Assembly: GCF_020216025.1 (NCBI RefSeq)
Contig: NZ_JAIWNC010000018.1
Coordinates: forward strand, 168,654 to 232,653
Length of the DNA: 64,000 nt
Direction: 5' to 3'
Source: Jidongwangia harbinensis
Lineage (GTDB): Bacteria; Actinomycetota; Actinomycetes; Mycobacteriales; Micromonosporaceae
A model generated the notes under the pieces. It had not been told where the DNA came from. It searched no databases and worked only from the letters and a program-made list of their open reading frames with translations. Both the position numbers and the translations under genes were made by a program. The stretch's first letter is position 1. Every line of letters begins with the position of its first letter. Of this stretch, positions 36,116 to 45,649 are shown piece by piece.

Positions 36116-37192
36116 ATGCCGACTCACGCCCAGCCGTCGCGGACCGGCCGGCGGGCCCGGCTGAGCGCGGCCGTGGCGACCGCGGCGATGGTCCTGGGTG
36201 CCGGCCTCCTCGTCGCGGGCCACCGGGACGCGCCGGCCGGCACCGCCGGCCCGGGACCGGGCGGGACCGGCACGCCGGACACCGCCGGCGGTGCGGCGGA
36301 CGCCGGGGCGCTGACCGGGCGCGCGCTCTACGTCGACCCGACCGGCGCGGCCGCGGAACAGGTGCGCGCCTGGGAGGCGGTGGGCCGGACCGCGGACGCG
36401 GAGGTCGTCCGGCGGATCGCGGGCCGGCCGGTCGCCACCTGGTTCGCCGACGACGTCTCCGCGACCCGGGCCGGGCGGCTGGCCGCCGACGCCAACCGGG
36501 CCGGGCAGGTGCCGGTGCTGACGCTCTACTTCATTCCGGAGCGGGACTGCGCGGGTCAGTCCGCCGGCGGGGCCGCGGACGGGGCGGCGTACCGGGCCTG
36601 GGTGCAGTCGATCGCCGCGGCGCTGCGCGACCGGCAGGCCGTGGTGGTGCTGGAACCGGACGCGGTGGCCCAGGCGGTGCAGGGCTGCCTGAGCGGTCCG
36701 GCCGCGGTCCTCGAGCGGTACGCGCTGCTCCGGCACGCGGTGACGACGCTGCGGGCGATCCCCGGCGTGGTGGTGTACCTGGACGCCGGCAATCCCAGCT
36801 GGATCCGTGAACCGGACCGGATGGCCACGGCACTGCGCCGGGCCGGCGTGGCCCGGGCGCACGGGTTCGCGCTGAACGTGGCGAACTTCGAGACCACCGC
36901 GGCCAACGTGGCGTACGGCACCGCGCTGTCCGGGCTGCTCGGCGGCGCGCACTTCGTGGTGGACACCAGCCGCAACGGCAACGGGCCGGCCCAGATCGGG
37001 GCCGGCGACCGGCACTGGTGCAATCCACCCGGCCGCCGGCTCGGCGAGGCGCCCACCACCCGGACCGGGCACCGGCTGGTGGACGCGTACCTGTGGATCA
37101 AACGACCGGGCGAGTCCGACGGCGCCTGCACCGACGACGCCCCACCCGCGGGGGTGTGGTGGCCGGAGTACGCCCTCGAACTCGCCCGGTGA
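36116..37192 (+). CDS. cslZ: GH6 family endoglucanase (CslZ-like)
   Basis: 358 residues: N-terminal signal/anchor (VATAAMVLGAGLLVAG), a Gly/Thr/Pro linker, then a glycoside hydrolase family 6 domain. Blocks are VPVLTLYFIPERDC, AVVVLEPDAVAQ (general acid Asp), VVVYLDAGNPSWI, GFALNVANFETT, HFVVDTSRNGNGP and YLWIKRPGESDGAC. GH6 enzymes invert beta-1,4-glucosidic bonds. Placement directly after glxA is that of cslZ, thought to trim or release the CslA product. It converges on the lysyl-oxidase gene with 8 bp between stops. Confidence 0.88.
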   Translation: MPTHAQPSRTGRRARLSAAVATAAMVLGAGLLVAGHRDAPAGTAGPGPGGTGTPDTAGGAADAGALTGRALYVDPTGAAAEQVRAWEAVGRTADAEVVRRIAGRPVATWFADDVSATRAGRLAADANRAGQVPVLTLYFIPERDCAGQSAGGAADGAAYRAWVQSIAAALRDRQAVVVLEPDAVAQAVQGCLSGPAAVLERYALLRHAVTTLRAIPGVVVYLDAGNPSWIREPDRMATALRRAGVARAHGFALNVANFETTAANVAYGTALSGLLGGAHFVVDTSRNGNGPAQIGAGDRHWCNPPGRRLGEAPTTRTGHRLVDAYLWIKRPGESDGACTDDAPPAGVWWPEYALELAR

Positions 37193-37200
37193 TCCGTCCG

Positions 37201-38790
37201 CTAGCCCTTGATGCCGTGCAACGGCGGCACGCGCAGCGTGCGCTTCTCCGCCGTACCACCCAGGATGATCTTGCGCAGGGCGGAGTTGTTCTTCGTGTTC
37301 AGCTCGGCCAGCTTGTTGTCCGGGTTGGCCAGCACCTCGACGAAGTAGGTGCCGTTCGGCAGGTCGGTGACCTCGAACGACTGACCCGGCAGGTTCTGCG
37401 TGTAGGTGTCGCCGCTGCCCACGTCGAGCACCTCACGCACCGCCACGGCGGTGTTCGCGCCGCACGAGCTGTACAGGTCGGTGTTCTCCGGCCGCCACTT
37501 GGCGTTCGGCAGGGTGTAGTCGACCGCGTCCGTGTTGACCAGGCAGAACGCCTCCTTGCCGGAGCGCACGGCCTGGGACTTGTCCGCGTTCAGCAGGTTG
37601 TACTGCGCGAAGTCGGTGAAGTGCCAGTGGTTGTGGCCCTCCTGCGGGTCCCACTCCATGGTGCCCGCCTCGACCGAACCGACCTCCTTGCCGTTCGCGT
37701 CGAAGAAGTACTGGTACGCGTCCATCAGCTCGGTGCCGGTGCGCCGGAAGCCGTCGACCCGCAGCGGGGAATTGCCGCCGTTCCACACCGTGGCGCCGAA
37801 GCTGACGTACCACTTGCCGTCGTCTTCCTTCGCCAGTTCGATGCCGTGCGCGGGCAGCGACCGCAGGTCGGGACGCGGGCCCTTCTTGGGCTCGGCGGCG
37901 AGCGTCGCCGGCCGCTTCGCCGGCGGGCGGAACTCCGGGTGGTACGCCGAGACCTGCGCGGCCGCGTCACCCTCGGTGCCGTGCTCCACGTGCTCGACGG
38001 CCTCCGCCTGGGTGCCGGACGCTGCCAGCATCCGCTGCTGGGCCACCTCCCGGCCCTTGCCGTCCTCGTCCGGCCGGTCCGTGATGGTGAGGTTGACGGT
38101 CACGCTCGCGGCGGACTCCGGCACGTCCAGCAGCTCCCGGTACGCCGGGGTCAGCTTCACCGTGGCCTTGTACTGACCCGGTGCGATGTCGAAGTCGACG
38201 TCGCCGCGCTTGTCGAACCGCGGCGTGGTGCGCACCTCGGCGTTCCAGCCGGCCTGGATGCCCCAGACCGCGCCGAGCAGGAACGGGTTGCCGCCGGCAC
38301 AGCCCGACGGGAACGGGTTGTCGGCCGGTGCGTCCCGGCGGGTCCGGGCCGAGTCCCACGCGTTCGGGCAGAACGAGGTGCTGAACTGCTTGACCGTGGC
38401 ACCGGCCGCATCGGCGATGGTGACCTCGGTGAAGTCGGTCAGGCCCTCGAAGTCCTTGATCAGGCCCTCCGGCAGCGCCACCGCCTGCCGCTCGCCGTTC
38501 TCCCCGGTCACGAACCGCTCCGCCTTGATCGCCTCGGCGTACGACGAGCGCTTCGCCCAGATCTCCAGCGGCTGGTCTCCGGCGATGGCGTGCACACCGA
38601 GGTCGAGGGACACGAAGGCCTGACCGTTGTCCCGGACGTACCGGGTCCCGACGGCGTTCGCGGACGCCGCCACCAGGGCGACCGCCGGTCGCTCGTCGGC
38701 GGCGTTCGCCACTCCGTAACCGGCTCCGGCAAGCGCCACCGCGGTAGCCACCGCGCCGCCCACCAAGATTCGGGTTCTTCTCGTAGACAT
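37201..38790 (-). CDS. secreted lysyl oxidase family protein
   Basis: 529 residues. The N terminus MSTRRTRILVGGAVATAVAL... is a cleavable signal (ANAADERPAV after it). A roughly 270-residue N-terminal region precedes the lysyl oxidase domain, which has the copper-binding GHNHWHF and CLVNTDAVDYTLPNAK, Cys-rich DLYSSCG and TYFVEVLANPDNKL. Bacterial members oxidise primary amines extracellularly and carry copper plus a Tyr-derived quinone. AGAGG lies 5 nt before the ATG, ten codons inside the longest frame. It is the second secreted copper oxidase here, tail-to-tail with cslZ. Confidence 0.88.
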   Translation of the reverse strand: MSTRRTRILVGGAVATAVALAGAGYGVANAADERPAVALVAASANAVGTRYVRDNGQAFVSLDLGVHAIAGDQPLEIWAKRSSYAEAIKAERFVTGENGERQAVALPEGLIKDFEGLTDFTEVTIADAAGATVKQFSTSFCPNAWDSARTRRDAPADNPFPSGCAGGNPFLLGAVWGIQAGWNAEVRTTPRFDKRGDVDFDIAPGQYKATVKLTPAYRELLDVPESAASVTVNLTITDRPDEDGKGREVAQQRMLAASGTQAEAVEHVEHGTEGDAAAQVSAYHPEFRPPAKRPATLAAEPKKGPRPDLRSLPAHGIELAKEDDGKWYVSFGATVWNGGNSPLRVDGFRRTGTELMDAYQYFFDANGKEVGSVEAGTMEWDPQEGHNHWHFTDFAQYNLLNADKSQAVRSGKEAFCLVNTDAVDYTLPNAKWRPENTDLYSSCGANTAVAVREVLDVGSGDTYTQNLPGQSFEVTDLPNGTYFVEVLANPDNKLAELNTKNNSALRKIILGGTAEKRTLRVPPLHGIKG

Positions 38791-38957
38791 ACGTTCCTCT
38801 CGATCGGTGCGTCGGCACACTAAATCGGGCGGCCTGTGAGGTCCGTGTGAACCGGTATGAGACTTGCCTCAAATCACGCAGGCCGGGAACGCTGCCGATA
38901 CGATCTGCGGAAGTCGGGACAGCGCTGTCCTCCGCACGTACGCAGAAGGAGCGACCG

Positions 38958-41834
38958 GTGACCGACGCGAACGGCCACGCTGAGCCAATCCGCAGCGGAA
39001 AACCCCAGATTGGAAGCCCCACGGAGCCACCCCGCAGCGGAAAATCGACCGAGGGGCACCTCGACCCGGACGGCCCCGACGCCGCGCTGCGAGCCGACAT
39101 CCGCCGGATCGGCACCCTGCTGGGCCAGACCCTGGCCCGGCAGGAGGGCCGGCCGCTGCTCGACCTGGTCGAGGAGGTACGCGCCCTGGTCCGCCAGGAC
39201 GCGCAGGCCGCCGCGGACCGGCTCGCCGCCATGGACGTCACCACCGGCACCAAGCTGGCCCGGGCCTTCTCCACCTACTTCCACCTGGCGAACATCACCG
39301 AGCAGGTGCACCGCGCCCGGGACCTGCAGCGGCGCCGCGCCCGCGACGGCGGCTGGCTGGACCAGGCCGCGAAGCGGATCGCCGAGCAGGGGGTCCCGGC
39401 CGACGAGATCGCCGCCGCGGCCCGCCGGCTCGCGGTGCGCCCGGTGTTCACCGCACACCCCACCGAGGCCGCCCGCCGCTCCATCCTGTCCAAGCTGCGG
39501 CAGCTCGCCGACACACTGGACGCCGAGGCCGCCGCCGCGGTGCTCTACGGCGCCACCGACACCACCGGCTCCACCCGCCGTTTCGCCGAGCTGATCGACC
39601 TGCTCTGGCAGACCGACGAGCTGCGCCTGGACCGGCCGGACCCGACCGATGAGGCCCGCAACGCGGTCTACTACCTCAAGGACCTGTACGCCGACGCCGC
39701 GCCGCAGGTCCTCGACGACCTCGCCGAGACGCTGCGCCAGCTGGGCGTGGAGACCGCCCCGACGGCCCGCCCGCTGACCTTCGGGTCGTGGATCGGCGGC
39801 GACCGCGACGGCAACCCGTTCGTCACGCCCGCGGTCACCCGGGACGTGCTGATGATCCAGCACGAGCACGGCATCCAGGCGTCCGAGAAGGCGATGGACG
39901 CGCTGATCGACGAGCTGTCGGTGTCCAAGCGGCTGCGTGGCGTGTCTCTCGACCTGGCCGCCAGCCTGGCCAAGGACCTGGACAGCCTGCCCGAGGTGGC
40001 GCCCCGGTTCCGGCGGACCAACGCCGAGGAGCCGTACCGCCTGAAGGTACGGGCGATCAAGGCGAAGCTGGCCAACACCCGCACCCGGCTGCGGCAGGGC
40101 ACCCCGCACGTGGCCGGCCGGGACTACCTCGGCACCGACCAGCTGATCGCCGACCTGGAACTGATCCGTGCCTCGCTGGCCCGCAACTCCGGCCAGCTCA
40201 CCGCGGTCGGCGTGGTGGCCTCGGCGATCCGTACCGTGTCCGCGTTCGGCCTGCAGCTCGCCACCCTGGACGTCCGCGAGCACGCCGAGAAGCACCACGA
40301 GGTGCTCGCCCAGCTGTACACCCGGGTCGGCGAGGTGGACGACTACACCGCCCTGGACCGGGCCGACCGCACCAAGCTGCTCGCCGCCGAACTGACCGGC
40401 CGGCGCCCGCTGTCCGCGCTCGACACGCCGCTCACCGACTCGGCCCGCAAGACCTTCGACGTGTTCCACACCATCCGCGACGCCCAGGACCGGTTCGGTG
40501 CGGACGTCGTCGAGTCGTACATCATCTCGATGACCCTGGGCGTCGACGACGTCCTCGCGGCCGCCGTCCTGGCCCGCGAGGCCGGGCTGATCGACATCCA
40601 CACCGGGCGCGCCCGGGTCGGCATCGTGCCGCTGCTGGAGACCCCGGCCGAGCTGGACGCCGGCGGTGAGCTGCTGGACGAGATGCTGTCGCTGCCGGCG
40701 TACCGGGAGATCGTCCGGGCCCGCGGCGACCTGCAGGAGGTCATGCTCGGCTACTCCGACTCCAACAAGGAAGCCGGCATCACCACCAGCCAGTGGTCCA
40801 TCCACAAGGCACAGCGCGCGCTGCGCGACGTGGCCGCCCGGCACGGGGTACGCCTGCGCCTGTTCCACGGCCGCGGCGGCACCGTCGGCCGCGGCGGCGG
40901 CCCCACCCACGAGGCGATCCTGGCCCAGCCGTACGGCACGCTGGACGGCGCGATCAAGGTGACCGAACAGGGCGAGGTCATCTCCGACAAGTACACGATC
41001 CCGGCGCTGGCCCGGGAGAACCTGGAACTCACCGTGGCCGCGGTGCTGCAGGCGACGCTGCTGCACAAGACACCGGCCGTGGACCTGACCTCGCTGGCCC
41101 GCTGGGACTCCACCATGGACACCGCGTCCGCGGCGGCGTTCGCGGCGTACCGCCGGCTGGTCGAGGACCCGGATCTGCCCGCGTACTTCTGGGCGGCCAC
41201 CCCGACCGAGCTGCTGGGCGCCCTGAACATCGGCTCCCGGCCGGCGAAGCGGCCGAACGCGGACGCCGGCCTGGGCGGGCTGCGGGCCATCCCGTGGGTC
41301 TTCGGCTGGACCCAGACCCGGCAGATCGTGCCCGGCTGGTTCGGCGTCGGCAGCGGCCTGGCCGCGGCCCGCGAGGCCGGGCTCGGCGACGCGCTGCAGG
41401 AGATGAACGAGAACTGGCAGTTCTTCCGGACGTTCCTGTCCAACGTCGAGATGATGCTGGCCAAGACGGATCTGAGCATCGCCCGGCGCTACGTCGAGAC
41501 CCTGGTGCCGGAACACCTGCGGCCGATCTTCGAGCGGATCGAGCAGGAGTACGAACTGACGGTCCGCGAGGTCCTCGCCATCACCGGCGGATCCGGCCTG
41601 CTGTCCGGGCAGCCCGAGTTGAACCGGACGCTGGGCGTACGCGACACCTACCTGGAACCGTTGCACCACCTGCAGGTCGCGCTGCTGCGGCAGTACCGGG
41701 ACCTGGGCGACGGCGACCGGCAGCTGCCGACGGCGCCGGGGTCGAGGCGGCCGCCGTCGGACTCCACGGCGCTGGAGCGGGCGCTGCTCACCACGGTGAA
41801 CGGCATCGCCGCCGGCATGCGCAACACCGGCTGA
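38958..41834 (+). CDS. ppc: phosphoenolpyruvate carboxylase
   Basis: An anaplerotic enzyme fixing bicarbonate onto PEP to give oxaloacetate; 958 residues, cytoplasmic. Diagnostic residues are FTAHPTEAARRS (catalytic His), GYSDSNKEAGITTSQW (Lys), FHGRGGTVGRGGGPTHEAI (Arg and Gly loop), and the C-terminal MRNTG end. GTG start with AGAAGGAG 7 nt before it. The first 45 residues form a disordered extension (two imperfect SGKP/SGKS repeats) before the normal family start near LRADIRRIGTLLG. Divergent from the lysyl-oxidase gene; a strong hairpin follows the stop at 10 bp. Confidence 0.96.
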   Translation: MTDANGHAEPIRSGKPQIGSPTEPPRSGKSTEGHLDPDGPDAALRADIRRIGTLLGQTLARQEGRPLLDLVEEVRALVRQDAQAAADRLAAMDVTTGTKLARAFSTYFHLANITEQVHRARDLQRRRARDGGWLDQAAKRIAEQGVPADEIAAAARRLAVRPVFTAHPTEAARRSILSKLRQLADTLDAEAAAAVLYGATDTTGSTRRFAELIDLLWQTDELRLDRPDPTDEARNAVYYLKDLYADAAPQVLDDLAETLRQLGVETAPTARPLTFGSWIGGDRDGNPFVTPAVTRDVLMIQHEHGIQASEKAMDALIDELSVSKRLRGVSLDLAASLAKDLDSLPEVAPRFRRTNAEEPYRLKVRAIKAKLANTRTRLRQGTPHVAGRDYLGTDQLIADLELIRASLARNSGQLTAVGVVASAIRTVSAFGLQLATLDVREHAEKHHEVLAQLYTRVGEVDDYTALDRADRTKLLAAELTGRRPLSALDTPLTDSARKTFDVFHTIRDAQDRFGADVVESYIISMTLGVDDVLAAAVLAREAGLIDIHTGRARVGIVPLLETPAELDAGGELLDEMLSLPAYREIVRARGDLQEVMLGYSDSNKEAGITTSQWSIHKAQRALRDVAARHGVRLRLFHGRGGTVGRGGGPTHEAILAQPYGTLDGAIKVTEQGEVISDKYTIPALARENLELTVAAVLQATLLHKTPAVDLTSLARWDSTMDTASAAAFAAYRRLVEDPDLPAYFWAATPTELLGALNIGSRPAKRPNADAGLGGLRAIPWVFGWTQTRQIVPGWFGVGSGLAAAREAGLGDALQEMNENWQFFRTFLSNVEMMLAKTDLSIARRYVETLVPEHLRPIFERIEQEYELTVREVLAITGGSGLLSGQPELNRTLGVRDTYLEPLHHLQVALLRQYRDLGDGDRQLPTAPGSRRPPSDSTALERALLTTVNGIAAGMRNTG

Positions 41835-41843
41835 CCCCGCGGC

Positions 41844-41876
41844 GGGTGTGTGGAGACGCACGTGCTCCACACACCC
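41844..41876 (+). terminator. hairpin terminator of ppc, first unit of repeat array 3
   Basis: GGGTGTGTGGAG (41844-41855) is perfectly complementary to CTCCACACACCC (41865-41876) across a 9-nt loop, beginning 10 bp after the ppc stop. Its descending arm contains the CCACAC core that recurs with 61-bp spacing in the following array. Confidence 0.8.
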
Positions 41877-42345
41877 CGGGCGGGCACTTCCGCGTTGAAG
41901 CGCGCCGCACGCCCAAGGCACGTGTGCATTCGCTCACCGCAACGTCACACGATCCTCAGTACGCCAGGCGCTCTTCAGTACGCCAGGCGCGCTCACCACA
42001 ACTCCACACGCGCTCTCCGGACGCCGGACTTGTGTGGAACCCGGGCAACCAGCTCACCACGACTCCACACACCCCCGGAGGGCGCCGGCAGCGTGGGGAG
42101 CACGGGCCCTCACCGCACCACATCTCCACACGCACCGCAGGGACGCCAGCCGCGTGGGGAACTCGGGCAACCAGCTCACCACGACTCCACACGCCCCAAC
42201 GGCCGCTTCCAGACCGTGCGGATTTGCGGCACCCATCGCACCCCAACTCCACACCCCGACCGCGGCTCGCAGACCGTGTGGACTTGCGGCACCCACCGCG
42301 CTATTCAGTCACATGACGACCACAACTCCACAAGATCGGCGCTCA
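41867..42345. repeat. 61-bp tandem stem-loop array 3 (convergent spacer)
   Basis: CCACAC cores start at 41867, 41945 (TCACAC), 42004, 42065, 42126, 42187, 42250 and 42328: four consecutive steps are within 61-63 bp and the ends are looser. Units read roughly CTCACCACGACTCCACACGC, then about 18 variable bases, then GTGTGGAAC or GTGGGGAAC. The last unit carries ACCACAACTCCACAAGATCG, close to the REP-like palindromes. The spacer (528 bp, between convergent ppc and the GH26 gene) holds no gene. Confidence 0.88.
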
Positions 42346-42362
42346 ACGAGGCGGCCGGCAGA

Positions 42363-43373
42363 TCACGGGTTGAAGTAGGGGTCCTCGGTCAGCCGGCGGA
42401 ACGCGCGGAACGCCGCCCGGTCGCCGGTGAGCTGGAACTGCTGCTTCGGCCCGTTACCCTCCGGATCGGACTCGAAGTAGACGACCGCCTTGATCTGGCG
42501 GTTCGCCTTGAACGTCCGCTCGGCGTCCCGCAGCCAGGCGGCCCGCCCGTCCGATCCCCACGCCTTCGCCACCCCGAACTCCCCGATGATGATCGGTTTG
42601 GGGCGTTCGGCCGCCCAGCGCAGGAACGGCTCCATCAACGTGCCGATCGGCTGGAACACGTTGCCGGCGTAGACGTCGACGCAGGTCCAGTCGACCTGGT
42701 CGTCGCCCGGATAGAAGTCCGGCGCGTCGCCCCGGATGAAGCCCTCCGCGGTGGGACACCACACCCACGACACGTTGGTGGCGCGTTCCGCCGCGAAGAT
42801 GGCCCGGACGTGCTTCCAGGCGGCGATGTAGTCGGCGCCGGACCACATGGTTGCGCGCAGGTTGGGCCGGTCCATCTCCCAGCGCATCCGCAGCAGCACC
42901 GGCTCCCGGACCTTCCGGATGGCGCGGGCCTGCTGGCGGATGAGCCGGTCGTGCTCGCCGGTGGTGATCGACCGGTTGTCGCCGGTGGCCCAGCTGATCA
43001 TCAGGTTCGCGTCCTGGTCGAGGAACTCCCGGTCGCTCTCGGTGCCGACCATCTGGTCGAAGCGGCGGTACGTGTTGACGATGTCGAGCCGCCGGCCCAG
43101 GTCCTGTTCCAGCGTGTCGACGGCTTCCAGGCGCCCGGCGTGGGTGAGCTCCGCCGGCTTGATCCACGCGCCCAGGTAGGCGCCCTCGGCCGGCGGTGCG
43201 AACGGGCCGGCGTCGAACGGGCCGGACTGGACCGCGATGCCGACCGGCGCACGGGTCAGGTCGGGCGACGGGGTGGGCTCCGGCTCCGGCTTGTCCGGCC
43301 CGGTGCAGCCGGCCAGCACCAGCACCGCGATCAACGACACCGACGCCCACGGGGGGAGAGCGCGCACGGTCAT
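42363..43373 (-). CDS. GH26-like glycoside hydrolase lipoprotein
   Basis: 336 residues with a lipoprotein signal (LAGC, Cys 23) and a Pro-rich tether, then a TIM-barrel resembling GH26 beta-mannanases/glucanases. It shows LLRMRWEMDRPN (candidate acid/base Glu), WVWCPTAEGF, DWTCVDVYAGN and PIIIGEFGVAKAWG (candidate nucleophile Glu). It is anchored on the outer face of the membrane. Last gene of the polysaccharide operon: its ATG immediately follows the methyltransferase stop (TAGATG). It probably trims or processes the exported polymer, a common role of glycosidases at the end of such operons. Confidence 0.82.
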   Translation of the reverse strand: MTVRALPPWASVSLIAVLVLAGCTGPDKPEPEPTPSPDLTRAPVGIAVQSGPFDAGPFAPPAEGAYLGAWIKPAELTHAGRLEAVDTLEQDLGRRLDIVNTYRRFDQMVGTESDREFLDQDANLMISWATGDNRSITTGEHDRLIRQQARAIRKVREPVLLRMRWEMDRPNLRATMWSGADYIAAWKHVRAIFAAERATNVSWVWCPTAEGFIRGDAPDFYPGDDQVDWTCVDVYAGNVFQPIGTLMEPFLRWAAERPKPIIIGEFGVAKAWGSDGRAAWLRDAERTFKANRQIKAVVYFESDPEGNGPKQQFQLTGDRAAFRAFRRLTEDPYFNP

Positions 43374-44105
43374 CTACCCCCGGGTACGGCGGGCCGTGTA
43401 GAGGACGTTGACCGCGTACGAGTCCGCACCCGGCAACCGCCGCGCCGCCGCGTCCGCCGCCCGGGCCAGCGGGTTGCCGTGCAGCGACGGCGTCAGCATG
43501 GAGAAGCCGCGCCGCTCGGTCACCTCGAACCCGTGCCGGCCCAGCAACTCCGCCACCTGCTCGTGGGACAGCTCGGCGAACCAGCGTTCCCCGGCGTGCC
43601 GGCGGGCCCGCAGGTGCCGCACCGAGCTGGCGTTGCCGTGGTTCTCCACCACCAGCACGCCGGCATCGGCGGTCGGCAGCGCCTTGGCGGCGAACGCCAG
43701 CGCCCGGTCCCGGACCGTGTCGTCGACGTTGAGCAGCAGCCGGAACATGGTGACCACGACGGGCCGGCCGGCGTCCACCGGGTCCGGCACCGGGCCGTCC
43801 ACCGCGACCTGGTGCCAGGCGGCCTGCGAACCCACCTCGGCGGCCTTCGCCATCATCTCGGCCGAGGTGTCGTACCCGTGCGCCTCGCGGACCAGCCCGT
43901 GCAGCGTCCGGATGGCCCGCCCGGTCCCGCAGGCGAAGTCGTGGTGCACCGGCCGGCGGTCGCCGAACTCACCTGCGACCAGGGCCCGCAGGTACTCCTG
44001 CTGCCGTTCGTTGATCCGGGTGGCGTAGCTGTCCGGCGCGTACGTGACGTGCTCGTACTTGTCGACCGCCCCGGCGTCCTGGAACACCTTGGTGTAGTCG
44101 GTCAT
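43374..44105 (-). CDS. SAM-dependent methyltransferase
   Basis: 243 residues, class I Rossmann methyltransferase: motif I is HHDFACGTGRAIRTL, motif II is EAHGYDTSAEMMAKA, followed by VVTMFRLLLNV and the hydrophobic VLVVENHG strand. Cytosolic. AGGAGG lies 5 nt before the ATG, which overlaps the flippase stop by 4 nt. Within this operon it probably methylates a sugar or lipid-linked intermediate, although the acceptor cannot be deduced. The upstream part of the longer open frame is antisense noise. Confidence 0.82.
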   Translation of the reverse strand: MTDYTKVFQDAGAVDKYEHVTYAPDSYATRINERQQEYLRALVAGEFGDRRPVHHDFACGTGRAIRTLHGLVREAHGYDTSAEMMAKAAEVGSQAAWHQVAVDGPVPDPVDAGRPVVVTMFRLLLNVDDTVRDRALAFAAKALPTADAGVLVVENHGNASSVRHLRARRHAGERWFAELSHEQVAELLGRHGFEVTERRGFSMLTPSLHGNPLARAADAAARRLPGADSYAVNVLYTARRTRG

Positions 44106-45649
44106 GCTGTCCTCCTCTTTCGGGTGAAGGCGTCCAGCGCGAGGGGGCCGCGGCACAGCCACGCCCCCGCGCAGAAGGTGAGCGTGGCGAGGCCGAGCGC
44201 CACGGACAGGGCCGCGGCGGACGTGCCGGCCACCGCGGTGACCGCTCGCGGCAGGACGCCGAAGCAGCACACCGACAGCAGCGCCGCGGTCAGCGTGCCG
44301 GCGCCGAACGGGTGCAGGCGCGCCGCCCGGCCGACCTGGATCAGCGGCAGCAGGTTGTTCACGACCAGCGCGCCGGCCAGGCCGGTGGCGGCACCCAGCG
44401 CGCCGTGCCGCGGGATCAGCACCACGTCCAGGGTGACCGCGACGGCGAGCGCGACCAGCACGTTGACCAGGTTCCACGAGGTGCGGCCGGCCATCGCCAG
44501 CACCATGTCGACCATGCCGCAGCCGGTGGCGAACAGCATCGCGGCGGCGAGCACCACGACGACCGGCACGCCGGTGACGTACCCGGCGCCGAACAGGCTC
44601 AGGTAGACCGGGGCGAACAGCACCACGAGCAGCAGCAGCGGCCAGGTGACCAGCACCAGCCAGCCGGTCGCGGTCTGGTAGAGGTGGTTCGCGGCGCGCC
44701 GGTCGCCGACCGCCAGCGCCTCGGCGAGCCGCGGCTGCACCGACTGGGACACGCCCTGGTTGGCGAACTGCACGAGCACGACGAACCGGCCGGCGACCGC
44801 GTAGACCGCGGCCGGTGCCAGCCCGCCGAGCACGGCCACCAGGAGGACGTCGACGCGCTGCAACGCGAGCTGGGCGACGCTGGCCACGGCCCGCGGCCCG
44901 GTGAACCGCCAGAAGTCGCGGCGCAGCCCGGCGCGTTCCCGCCGGCGGGTGCGCACGGCGTCCGGCCGGCCCGCGCGGTACGTCCGCCGCAGCGCGTACG
45001 CCGCGAGCACGGTGACCGGCAGGTACGGCGCCGCCCACGCCAGCGCGAACCAGGGCAGCGAGGCGGCCGTCCACAGCGTCCCGACGCCGACCGCACCCAC
45101 CAGCAGCAACTGCAGCGCGCTGCGGAGAATCCGGTCGTACACCACGGTCGGGCGCATGGCCCGGTAGCCGCGGGTGGCGGTGAGCAGCGCGTCGGTCAGC
45201 GCCTGCAGCGGCAGGAACACCGCCAGCATCCGCAGCCCGGCGGTGTGCCCGGCCACCACGTGCGGCGAGTCCGCGGCGGTGAGCCGGGCGATCGCCGGGG
45301 CACCCACCCACATCGCCACCGCCAGCACCGCGGCCAGCACCGCGACCGGCACCAGGCCGGTACGCAGGCACGTGCCGAGCAGGTGTTCGCGGCCGGTGGC
45401 GCGGAGCCGGGCCGGCCAGTACACCAGCGACGTCTGAGTGCCGAGCTTGGCGACGCCGCCGATCAGCACGAACGCCGCGGTGGCCGCGAAGAACGCGCCG
45501 GCCTCCTCGGGCCCGAGTACCCGGGCGACCACCCAGGTCACCACCACGCCGGTGGCACCGGCCAGGGCCGACCCGGCCATTCCGGCCAGGCCGCCCCGGG
45601 CCACCCCGCGGGTGCCGGTTCCGGTGCCCGGCGCGGTGGTTGCGGTCAC
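44102..45649 (-). CDS. Wzx-type polysaccharide flippase (MOP superfamily)
   Basis: 515 residues with about 12-14 membrane helices in the arrangement of oligosaccharide flippases: ARVLGPEEAGAFFAATAAFV near the N terminus, TRGYRAMRPTVVYDRILRSA in the first cytosolic loop, and the internal second half starting FTGPRAVASVAQLALQRVDV. It should translocate lipid-linked repeat units across the membrane. The GTG start overlaps the sulfotransferase stop by 4 nt and its own stop overlaps the methyltransferase start, so translation is coupled on both sides. Confidence 0.87.
   Translation of the reverse strand: MTATTAPGTGTGTRGVARGGLAGMAGSALAGATGVVVTWVVARVLGPEEAGAFFAATAAFVLIGGVAKLGTQTSLVYWPARLRATGREHLLGTCLRTGLVPVAVLAAVLAVAMWVGAPAIARLTAADSPHVVAGHTAGLRMLAVFLPLQALTDALLTATRGYRAMRPTVVYDRILRSALQLLLVGAVGVGTLWTAASLPWFALAWAAPYLPVTVLAAYALRRTYRAGRPDAVRTRRRERAGLRRDFWRFTGPRAVASVAQLALQRVDVLLVAVLGGLAPAAVYAVAGRFVVLVQFANQGVSQSVQPRLAEALAVGDRRAANHLYQTATGWLVLVTWPLLLLVVLFAPVYLSLFGAGYVTGVPVVVVLAAAMLFATGCGMVDMVLAMAGRTSWNLVNVLVALAVAVTLDVVLIPRHGALGAATGLAGALVVNNLLPLIQVGRAARLHPFGAGTLTAALLSVCCFGVLPRAVTAVAGTSAAALSVALGLATLTFCAGAWLCRGPLALDAFTRKRRTA

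Noticed and set aside
38874..41921. A 1015-codon open frame antisense to ppc
   Set aside because: The plus strand encodes a full PEP carboxylase with all catalytic motifs; the antisense product is His/Gly/Arg-rich without a domain.
41867..42345. A CRISPR array, because of the regular 61-bp period
   Set aside because: There is no conserved 24-37-bp repeat separated by unrelated spacers; similarity runs through most of each unit, repeats are degenerate and no cas gene is present.
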